NCBI RefSeq assembly: GCF_965216485.1
Contig: NZ_OZ244162.1
Location: 2,418,001-2,482,000 of the forward strand
From: Algiphilus sp965216485
GTDB lineage: Bacteria > Pseudomonadota > Gammaproteobacteria > Nevskiales > Nevskiaceae
Direction of reading: 5' to 3'
Length of the DNA: 64,000 nt
Made by a program: the position numbers and the translations under genes. The notes beneath the pieces are model-generated. The model searched no databases, had not been told where the DNA came from, and saw nothing but the letters and a program-made list of their open reading frames with translations. Position 1 is the first letter of the stretch, and each line of letters begins with the position of its first letter. Positions 8,885 to 16,497 of this stretch are shown piece by piece.

Positions 8885-9763
8885 TCAGGACGGGAACACG
8901 CCGGTGGAGATGTAGCGATCGCCGCGGTCGCAGATGATGGCGGCAATGGTGGCATTCTCTACCTCTGCGCACAGCTGCAGTGCCGCCCACACCGAGCCCC
9001 CCGAGGAGGGTCCGCAGAAGATGCCTTCGCGCCGCGCCAACTCGCGCATCGTGTGTTCGGCCGCTTCTGTTCCGCATTCGATGATGCGATCGACCGCTTC
9101 GGCGCGAAAGATCCCGGGCAGATAGGCCTCCGGCCACTTGCGGATGCCGGGAATGCTGGATTCGCCGTCGGGCTGCACGCCGATGATCTTGACTTGCGGT
9201 GCGTGCTCACGAAAGAAGTTGGAGCAGCCCATGATCGTGCCGGTGGTCCCCATGGTGGCGACGAAGTGGGTGACGCTGCCCTGCGTATCACGCCAGATTT
9301 CCGGGGCGGTGCCCTCGTAATGGGCGCGCGGGTTGTCGGGATTGGCGAACTGGTCGAGCACGCGGCCACGGCCTTCGCGCTGCATCTGCTGCGCGAGATC
9401 GCGCGCGCCTTCCATGCCCTCTTCCTGGGTGACGTGCACGATCTCGGCGCCGAAGGCCTTCATCACGGCACGGCGCTCGGCACTCATGTGGCTGGGCATG
9501 ATCAGGGTGAGCGGATAGCCTGCGGCGGCGGCCACCATGGCCAGGGCGATGCCGGTGTTGCCACTGGTGGCCTCGATGAGGCGGTCGCCGGGCTGTATGT
9601 CGCCGCGCTCTGCTGCCCGGCGGATCATGCTCCATGCCGGCCGATCCTTCACCGACCCGGCCGGGTTGTTGCCCTCCAGCTTGACGTAGAGGCGATTGTT
9701 GCCGATACCGTCGAGTCGGGTGACGCGAACCAGCGGCGTGTTGCCGATGAAATCCGTGAGCAT
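8885..9763 (-). CDS. cysM: Cysteine synthase B (O-acetylserine sulfhydrylase)
   Basis: PLP-dependent enzyme of 292 residues making cysteine from O-acetylserine and sulfide or thiosulfate. It begins MLTDFIGNTPLVR and has the PLP lysine in NNPAGSVKDRPA, the substrate loop TSGNTGIALA and the FVATMGTTGT phosphate-binding loop. The length and the Arg-rich middle region fit CysM rather than CysK. It is divergent from the BarA/GacS-like kinase across a 77-nt spacer, the same pairing of genes as in pseudomonads. Confidence 0.95.
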   Translation of the reverse strand: MLTDFIGNTPLVRVTRLDGIGNNRLYVKLEGNNPAGSVKDRPAWSMIRRAAERGDIQPGDRLIEATSGNTGIALAMVAAAAGYPLTLIMPSHMSAERRAVMKAFGAEIVHVTQEEGMEGARDLAQQMQREGRGRVLDQFANPDNPRAHYEGTAPEIWRDTQGSVTHFVATMGTTGTIMGCSNFFREHAPQVKIIGVQPDGESSIPGIRKWPEAYLPGIFRAEAVDRIIECGTEAAEHTMRELARREGIFCGPSSGGSVWAALQLCAEVENATIAAIICDRGDRYISTGVFPS

Positions 9764-9840
9764 AGGGTAAGAAGGTGGCCGGTCTGAAGGCGCGTTAGTC
9801 TAGCCGAAGCCCCACCGACATCGCTGCACACCCTGCCCTC

Positions 9841-12192
9841 ATGCCCGCCGTCGATCACCGCCGACCGCTTCGCCCGCCGACCCTGGGTCTGCTGCTGGCA
9901 CTCACCCTGCCCTGGCTCAGCGCGGTGGCCACGGCCGTGCTTGTCTGGCCACTCTGGCTGCAGTGGGGCTGGTCCGGGGAACGCGCCCTGCTCGCCAGCG
10001 GTGGGCTCGCCCTGGCCGCGGCCCTGTTGGCAACGCTGCTGGCATTGCATCACCTGCGACGCCCCTGGAAGGAACTGCTGGCGGTCGCCCATGCGCATCG
10101 CAACGGCCGCTTCGAACGGCTGGCTGCAGGCCCCCTCCCCGCACACGCCCAGCGCATCGCCGACGCCCTTACCGATCACGCCGTTGCGCGCGCACACCAG
10201 CAGAGTGCCACCAAGCAGGCGGTGGAGACCGCAACCGCGGGGCTGCGCACCCAGCTCGCGCAACTGCGTCGCGACGCCCGCGCAGCGCACGCACGCGCCG
10301 ACGATCAGCAAAGCGCGCTGCAGCACCAGAGCCAGCTGCTCGCCGGACTGAGTCACGAGCTGCGCACGCCGCTGAGCGCGATCATGGGGCACGCAGACCG
10401 CCTGCGCGCCAGTGCCACCAGCGCGGATTCGCAGGAACAGGCGGAAAGCCTGTACCGCTGCGCGCAGAACCTGCTGGGCACGATCAACGATCTGCTCGAC
10501 TGGAGCCGCATTGCGGCCGGCGCACTGACCTTGCACGAAGTCAGCTTTGATCTGGCCGATACGGTCGAAGATGCCCTCGCGCTCATCGCTCCGGCCGCCT
10601 GCGACAAGGAGCTGGAGCTGGTCCACTTTATCTACCACGACGTGCCCACCCGCCTGCGCGGCGATCCCGCACGACTGCAGCAGATCATGACCAATCTGCT
10701 GTCCAACGCGGTCAAGTACACGCAGCACGGCGAAGTGGTGCTGCGCATCATGAAGGAAGGCGAGGACGGCGATTCCGTGCGCCTGCGCTTTACCGTCAGC
10801 GACACCGGACAGGGCATCGCCCCGGCGCGCCTGCCCCGCCTCTTCGATGCCTATACGCCGTCTGCCAGCGGAGCACCTGGCAGCTCCACCGGGCTGGGCC
10901 TGTCCATCGTCAAGAGTCTTGCGCACAGCATGCAGGGCGATGTCGATGTGGAGTCCATGCCCGGCAAGGGCAGTACCTTCGGGGTGTCGCTCCGCCTCGA
11001 GCGTCAGCGCGACCGCGGTTCGGAACTGCCCCTGCAGGCACTGCAGGGCACAACGGCCTGGCTGCTTGAGCCGACCAGTACCGCCCGCCTCGCCCTGACC
11101 CACAGCCTCGACTACTGGGGGGTGCAATGGCGCGCCTTCGACGGCCCCGACGTCATCGCGCGCGCGCTGGCGAGTAGCCAGTCACCGCCCACCTTCGTGC
11201 TACTCGGCTTGCGCGTCGAGGACCTTTCCGAGCGCAGTGTGCTGGGGCTGCTCGACCAGCCTGCCGACGGTTCTGCTCGCGTTGTCCTGCTGCGCAGCGC
11301 CGCTCCGGGGGACCTCCAGCGCGCCCGCCGTTGTGGTGCCGACGTGGCCCTGCCGAAATCGGTCGGTCGGAGTGCGCTGTACCGCTCGCTCTGCGCCGCC
11401 CTCATCGGTCACGGTGAAGGCCAGCAGCGTCCCCTTGCCGGATTGCGTTTCCTGGTCGCCGACAACGCCACCGCCACGCGAGGCCTGCTCGTTCACATGC
11501 TGCGGGAACTCGGTGCTGAGACAGTGGCTGCCGAGGACGGCGAGCGCGCGCTCCAGCGTTTCGACGCACAGCCCACGGACGGTGCTCTGCTCGATCTGCA
11601 CATGCCGGGGCGCGATGGCATGAGCCTGATGCGCGTGCTGCGCAGCCGCGACAGCGGCGCACGACGCCCCGCACTGGTGCTGATGTCGGCCTGGTTCGAC
11701 GCCGAGGAACAGCGTGAGGCGGCCCTCGCCGGCGCCGACGTGGTCATCAGCAAGCCTTTCGACAGCCGGCAGCTGCTGCGTGCGTTGGCACCCTGGCTGC
11801 GTCAGCGTGGCGCCACCAGCCACTTCGAGGCCGACAGCGGAAGCGGCATCGATGCCCGTCTGCTGGACGACGCCGAACTGCGCGACATGCTCATCGAGGA
11901 GCTACCCAGCCAGCTCGACACAGTCGAGCAATGCTTTGCCGCCGGCGATGCCATCGGCTTGCGTGAGGCCGCCCACGCCCTGCATGGCACGGCGGCCTTT
12001 TACCATCTGCACCGGATCCGCGGGCTGGCGGCGCGCGTCGAACGCCGCATCCAGCAAGGTGGCAATGCGCCTATCGTCGGTCTTGAAATGCGGGACGACA
12101 TTGCCCAACTGCGGAGCGGCATCCAGGACACACTGCAGCATCTGCGCACCGCCGCGAACCCTCCACTCGCCGCGGGCGGCAGAGACGGCTAG
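9841..12192 (+). CDS. BarA/GacS-type hybrid sensor histidine kinase lacking a periplasmic sensor
   Basis: A 783-residue phosphorelay kinase. Two transmembrane helices (about residues 14-40 and 49-69) are separated by only about 8 residues. A linker/coiled coil follows, then HisKA with LSHELRTPLS (phospho-His 172), HATPase (N box near 283-293, GLGLSI), a pseudo-receiver without phospho-Asp (about 400-525), a true receiver with LLDLHMPGRDG (Asp585) and an Hpt domain with AHALHGTA (His712). The pseudo-REC/REC/Hpt order and position beside cysM-rlmD point to BarA/GacS, which drives GacA/UvrY and the Csr/Rsm small RNAs. The roughly 120-residue periplasmic domain usual in GacS is missing. The receiver acidic pocket reads VADN instead of VDDN. 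Confidence 0.85.
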   Translation: MPAVDHRRPLRPPTLGLLLALTLPWLSAVATAVLVWPLWLQWGWSGERALLASGGLALAAALLATLLALHHLRRPWKELLAVAHAHRNGRFERLAAGPLPAHAQRIADALTDHAVARAHQQSATKQAVETATAGLRTQLAQLRRDARAAHARADDQQSALQHQSQLLAGLSHELRTPLSAIMGHADRLRASATSADSQEQAESLYRCAQNLLGTINDLLDWSRIAAGALTLHEVSFDLADTVEDALALIAPAACDKELELVHFIYHDVPTRLRGDPARLQQIMTNLLSNAVKYTQHGEVVLRIMKEGEDGDSVRLRFTVSDTGQGIAPARLPRLFDAYTPSASGAPGSSTGLGLSIVKSLAHSMQGDVDVESMPGKGSTFGVSLRLERQRDRGSELPLQALQGTTAWLLEPTSTARLALTHSLDYWGVQWRAFDGPDVIARALASSQSPPTFVLLGLRVEDLSERSVLGLLDQPADGSARVVLLRSAAPGDLQRARRCGADVALPKSVGRSALYRSLCAALIGHGEGQQRPLAGLRFLVADNATATRGLLVHMLRELGAETVAAEDGERALQRFDAQPTDGALLDLHMPGRDGMSLMRVLRSRDSGARRPALVLMSAWFDAEEQREAALAGADVVISKPFDSRQLLRALAPWLRQRGATSHFEADSGSGIDARLLDDAELRDMLIEELPSQLDTVEQCFAAGDAIGLREAAHALHGTAAFYHLHRIRGLAARVERRIQQGGNAPIVGLEMRDDIAQLRSGIQDTLQHLRTAANPPLAAGGRDG

Positions 12193-12210
12193 CACTGAGG
12201 GTGGTTTCGT

Positions 12211-13275
12211 CTATTCCCGCGCCTGGCGCAGCCGCCACAGCGCAACGACCAGGACGATGAGGCTGGGACTCAGCGCCGACAGCATCGGCGGCCAGCGATA
12301 GATCAAGGCGCTGCTGGCAATGACCTCGTTGCCGACCCAGAAGGCAACACCGATGAGCACGCCCACCAGCAGACGCTGCCCGGTGCCGCTGTCACGCAGC
12401 GAGCCCAGCACATAGGGCACCGCAAGTAACATCATGACCAGCACCGTCAAGGGCGCCACCAGCTTCTGCCACAGCGCGATCCGGTGCTGCTGCGCGTCGA
12501 GGTCGTTGCGTTCCAGATAGTCGATCAGGCGTAGCAGGCCGCGCACCGACAGGGCGTCGGACTCCAGCACAACCAGTTCGAGTACATCCGGGGATGGCCC
12601 CGAGGGCCAGCGCATGCGCGCCACCTGTTCGCGCCGCACGCCGTCGTCCCCGAAGTGCATCTGCGTGATGTCCTTTGCCTGCCATGCGCCGTCCGCGAAG
12701 TGCGCGCTCGCCACCTCGGAGATGATTTCGATGCCGCCGTCCGAACCCAGGCTGTAGACAGTGACGGGTCCCACCGCGCGCGGCGACTCGACGCGTCGCA
12801 CGTGATAGATCTCCTGCTCGCCCCGCAGCCACACCGGCCGCGTCACCACGCCGGGGTCGGTACCGTACTTTTCGGCGCTCTGCAGTTGCTCCGAGGCGCG
12901 CTTGCCGGCCGGAGCCACCACATCGGTGAGCAGCAAGGTCAACGCCGCGAGCAGCAGGCCGCCCGCGAGTGTGGCCACGCCAATGCGCAGGACCGAAATG
13001 CCCGCGGCGCGCATGGCCACCAGTTCCCCCTGCTGGGCGAGCGCCCCGAGTCCGAGCAGCGTGCCGATAAGAGCGATCATGGGCATCAGCACCAGCATGA
13101 TGCTGGGCGTCTCGAAGGCAACCACCGTGACCAGGTCAAGAAAGCTGAAACGGTCACTGATGTCGTCGGCCTCGGCCGCCAGGGTGATGAAGCTCTGCAG
13201 CGCCAGCAAGGCAAAGCCGACGATGGCCGAGAACCCCAGCACGTGGGCAGCGATATGGCGGTCGATCAGCTTCAT
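12211..13275 (-). CDS. lptG: LPS export ABC transporter permease LptG
   Basis: A 354-residue inner-membrane permease that, with LptF and the ATPase LptB2, extracts LPS and feeds it to LptC. It has three N-terminal helices, a periplasmic beta-jellyroll domain in the middle and three C-terminal helices, and begins MKLIDRHIAAHVL as is typical of LptG. The frame is open upstream, but the ATG at 13275 overlaps the lptF stop by 4 nt, which fixes the start. It ends 18 nt from the kinase gene (convergent); I see no terminator hairpin between them. Confidence 0.93.
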   Translation of the reverse strand: MKLIDRHIAAHVLGFSAIVGFALLALQSFITLAAEADDISDRFSFLDLVTVVAFETPSIMLVLMPMIALIGTLLGLGALAQQGELVAMRAAGISVLRIGVATLAGGLLLAALTLLLTDVVAPAGKRASEQLQSAEKYGTDPGVVTRPVWLRGEQEIYHVRRVESPRAVGPVTVYSLGSDGGIEIISEVASAHFADGAWQAKDITQMHFGDDGVRREQVARMRWPSGPSPDVLELVVLESDALSVRGLLRLIDYLERNDLDAQQHRIALWQKLVAPLTVLVMMLLAVPYVLGSLRDSGTGQRLLVGVLIGVAFWVGNEVIASSALIYRWPPMLSALSPSLIVLVVALWRLRQARE

Positions 13276-14342
13276 GCGCGCGCCCGTCGCACCCACAGCC
13301 ACAGGCCAAGGGCCAAAGCCGCCCCGTGCACCCACCACAAACCCGCCCAGGCCGGCACAACGCCACGTTCCAGCGCGGTCTGCCCGGCGCCCAGCAGATT
13401 GGCATAGACCAGATAGACCAGCAGCCCCAGAACCAGCTTGCCGTAGCGCCCTTGCCTCGGGCCGACATGCGACAGCGGCACCGCGATCAGCACCATCAGC
13501 AACACGGCGATGGGCGCAGCCACACGCCAGTGCAGCTCGGCGATGGCCTCGGGGTCATCGCGTTGGAGCAGCTCCGCGGTGGGGGCGATGTCGGTTTCCG
13601 AGGCTTCATACAGCAGGGGCGGCGGCACGAAGCGAAGAATGAGCTGCCCGAAGTCGAAGACATCCCAGGCCAGGTCGCCCTTGCGCTGCTGGTAAGCCCG
13701 ACCGGATTCGAGCACGATTTCGCGGACATTGTCCTCACCCTCGACGCGCTGGCTGCCGGCCCGGGCCTGCACGATGCCCTGGAACTCGGGCAGCTCGGCA
13801 TGAATGAAGATGTCCTCGAAGCGGGTGCCGCCGTCTTCGGTCTCACGCGCGTAGAACACCGCGTCGCCGCCCGCCATGCGGGTGAACCGGCCCGATTCGA
13901 AGGGTGCGTAGGACAGTTCCTCGCGCGCCTCCTGCGTCAGCTGGTCGACCGCCCGCCCGGCACGCGGACCCAGGTCCAGCGACAGCATGCCGGTCAACAC
14001 GGCTGCAAAGCCCGACAAAAGCATGAACGGGAAGGCAATACCACCAAGGCTCACGCCACAGGCCGTAGCCGCGGTGATTTCCTGATCCTTGTACATGCGG
14101 CCCATTGCCAGCATCACGCCCAGCAACAACGAAATCGGCGTGATGATCATCAAATAGCTCAGTGCCGACAACAGCACGACGCTGAGCACGATGTCCGCCG
14201 GGATGTTGCCCTCCGCCGCGGCCGACAGGAACCGCACCGAGCGGCTGGCGAGCAGGATCAGCAACAGGACCGACAGCACGGCCAGCCAGGCCAGCGCCGC
14301 ATCGCGGAAGAAATATCGAGACAGAATGCGGCTGCCACCCAT
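13272..14342 (-). CDS. lptF: LPS export ABC transporter permease LptF
   Basis: A 356-residue partner of LptG. The start at 14342 gives the family N-terminus (ILSRYFFRD), then helices around residues 15-40, 60-85 and 100-120, a periplasmic domain, and three C-terminal helices ending in an Arg-rich tail. It forms an lptF-lptG operon with a 4-nt overlap and is divergent from pepA across a 137-nt spacer, the conserved gammaproteobacterial order lptG-lptF / pepA-holC-valS. Confidence 0.93.
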   Translation of the reverse strand: MGGSRILSRYFFRDAALAWLAVLSVLLLILLASRSVRFLSAAAEGNIPADIVLSVVLLSALSYLMIITPISLLLGVMLAMGRMYKDQEITAATACGVSLGGIAFPFMLLSGFAAVLTGMLSLDLGPRAGRAVDQLTQEAREELSYAPFESGRFTRMAGGDAVFYARETEDGGTRFEDIFIHAELPEFQGIVQARAGSQRVEGEDNVREIVLESGRAYQQRKGDLAWDVFDFGQLILRFVPPPLLYEASETDIAPTAELLQRDDPEAIAELHWRVAAPIAVLLMVLIAVPLSHVGPRQGRYGKLVLGLLVYLVYANLLGAGQTALERGVVPAWAGLWWVHGAALALGLWLWVRRARA

Positions 14343-14479
14343 CACGCAAGGATAGCCCTGGCCGTCCGTTGGCGTTGCGGCTGAACGGCGCCCCGCCTCG
14401 CTTGCACAGCGTGCGCAGTTTGCCGACACTCCTGCACCACGCGTGCGAACGCACCCAATACACAAATACGAGGCGCTCG

Positions 14480-15979
14480 ATGGAATTTTTCGTCAAGAGT
14501 GGCAACCCCACCAAGCAACGCGCAGGCTGCGTCATTGCCGGTGTTTTCGACAAGCGCAAGCTCAGCCCTGCCGCCAAGGAACTTGACGAAGCCTGTAACG
14601 GCGCGATCAGCCAGGCCATGCGCCGTGGCGACATCGAAGGCCGCGAGGGCGAAACCCTGGTCCTGCACAGCTTGACCGGCTTGGTCTGTGATCGTGTGCT
14701 CCTGGTCGGTTTGGGTCGCGAACGGGATTTCTCCGACAAGGCCTACATCCGGGCCACGGAGGAAGCCGTGCGGGCAGTACGCAAGACCGGCGCGGTCGAT
14801 GCGGTCAGCTATCTTACCGATCTCGTGGTGCGTAAACGCGATCGCCGTTGGACCGTGCTGCGCGCGGCCATGGCCTCCGGCGCCCTCGGCTACCGCTTCG
14901 TGCAGTGCAAGAGCAAGCCGGATCCGGACCACAGCAAGCTCAACCGCATCACCTTCAATGTCCCCAGCCGCAGCGATCTGGCCGAGGCGGAAGAAGCGCT
15001 GCGCATGGCCAACGCTCTCAATGCCGGGATGGTACTGACCCGTGATCTGAGCAATCTGCCGGGCAACCGCTGCACGCCCACCGATCTGGCCAACACCGGA
15101 CGCGAGCTGGCCAGCAGCTATCGCAGCATCAAGACCACGGTGCTGGACGAGAAAAAGATGGAGAACCTGGGCATGGGCGCCCTGCTCTCGGTCTCAAGGG
15201 GCTCGCGCGAACCCGCCACCTTTACCGTCATGGAGTACATGCAGGGCCCGAAGAAGGCCAAGCCGGTCGTGCTGGTGGGCAAGGGCCTGACCTTCGATGC
15301 AGGCGGCATCTCACTCAAGCCGGCGCAGGCCATGGACGAGATGAAGTACGACATGTGCGGGGGCGCTGCGGTCTTCGGCACCATGAAGGCGGTCGCGGAA
15401 CTGGGCCTGCCGATCAATCTGGTCGGCATCGTACCCGCCTCCGAGAACCTGCCGGACGGCATGGCCAACAAGCCTGGGGACATCGTTACCTCGATGTCGG
15501 GGCAGACCATCGAGATCCTGAACACCGACGCCGAGGGCCGTCTGCTGCTCTGTGACGCGCTGACCTACGTGGAGCGCAACTACGACCCCGACTGCGTCAT
15601 CGACATGGCGACCCTCACCGGCGCGGTCATCATTGCCCTGGGCAACCACGCCACCGGTGTGTTCGCCAATCAGCCGGCCCTGGCCAAGTCGCTGATCACG
15701 GCCGGCGACTATATGGGCGACCGCGCCTGGGAACTGCCGCTGTGGGACGACTACGAGAGCGCCCTGCGCTCCCCCTTTGCCGATGTGGCCAACGTCGGTG
15801 GCCGCGAGGCGGGCTCGGTCACCGCCGCGGTCTTCCTGCATCGCTTCGCGCGCAAGCTGCGCTGGGCGCATCTGGATATCGCCGGCACCGCCTGGACACA
15901 GAAACCCAAGGGCGCCACCGCGCGGCCGGTGCCGCTCCTGCTGCAGTTCCTGACCCAGCGGCTGCATGAGTCCTCGTGA
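14480..15979 (+). CDS. pepA: Leucyl aminopeptidase PepA
   Basis: A cytosolic M17 metallo-aminopeptidase of 499 residues; PepA proteins can also bind DNA as cofactors in site-specific recombination and carAB control. The M17 signature NTDAEGRLLL is present, with metal ligands in GKGLTFDAGG and MKYDMCGG. The frame runs further upstream, but the ATG at 14480 has a GAGG ribosome site 6 nt before it (14470-14473) and gives the normal N-terminus. The stop overlaps the GTG start of holC. Confidence 0.96.
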   Translation: MEFFVKSGNPTKQRAGCVIAGVFDKRKLSPAAKELDEACNGAISQAMRRGDIEGREGETLVLHSLTGLVCDRVLLVGLGRERDFSDKAYIRATEEAVRAVRKTGAVDAVSYLTDLVVRKRDRRWTVLRAAMASGALGYRFVQCKSKPDPDHSKLNRITFNVPSRSDLAEAEEALRMANALNAGMVLTRDLSNLPGNRCTPTDLANTGRELASSYRSIKTTVLDEKKMENLGMGALLSVSRGSREPATFTVMEYMQGPKKAKPVVLVGKGLTFDAGGISLKPAQAMDEMKYDMCGGAAVFGTMKAVAELGLPINLVGIVPASENLPDGMANKPGDIVTSMSGQTIEILNTDAEGRLLLCDALTYVERNYDPDCVIDMATLTGAVIIALGNHATGVFANQPALAKSLITAGDYMGDRAWELPLWDDYESALRSPFADVANVGGREAGSVTAAVFLHRFARKLRWAHLDIAGTAWTQKPKGATARPVPLLLQFLTQRLHESS

Positions 15980-16407
15980 CGCGGGTTGATTTCTACGTCC
16001 TGCCGGAAGCCGATGACGTCGGCCCCGTGCTGCTGGTCTGTCGGCTGTGCGAGAAGGCCGGCGCTACTGGCAAGCGGGTCTTTGTGCACAGCGACGACGC
16101 CGCGCTACTCGACGATATCGACAGCGCGCTGTGGAGCTTCCGGCAGAACAGCTTTCTCGCCCATGAGCGGCTGGACGCCAGCGGACAGTGTTCCCCGCTG
16201 GCGGCCATTGCCCTGGGTGAGCAGGCGCCCCCGCCATCACATCAGGACATCCTGATCAACATCGCCGAGGCCGTGCCGACCTTCTTCTCGACCTTCGAGC
16301 GCGTGCTGGAGCCGGTCTTCGGGGACGATGCCCAGCGTGCCCGGGCCAGGGGCCGCTTCGGCTTCTATCGCGAGCGCGGCTACCCCCTGCAAACCCACAA
16401 GCTGTAG
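15976..16407 (+). CDS. holC: DNA polymerase III chi subunit
   Basis: A 143-residue HolC homologue, the clamp-loader accessory protein that contacts SSB. It begins VDFYVLPE and contains LLVCRLCEKAGATGKRVFVH and LDDIDSALWSF in family order. The start is GTG at 15976 within the pepA stop (GTGA overlap), which indicates translational coupling. Position between pepA and valS is conserved in gammaproteobacteria. Confidence 0.93.
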   Translation: MTRVDFYVLPEADDVGPVLLVCRLCEKAGATGKRVFVHSDDAALLDDIDSALWSFRQNSFLAHERLDASGQCSPLAAIALGEQAPPPSHQDILINIAEAVPTFFSTFERVLEPVFGDDAQRARARGRFGFYRERGYPLQTHKL

Positions 16408-16497
16408 CTGCTGCCAGGGCGGCCAGGCCCGGTTTCCGTTACCCTTCGCGCCCTCCGGCTCGGGATCACCGGGCATCATCGAAAACGAACTCTGCCG

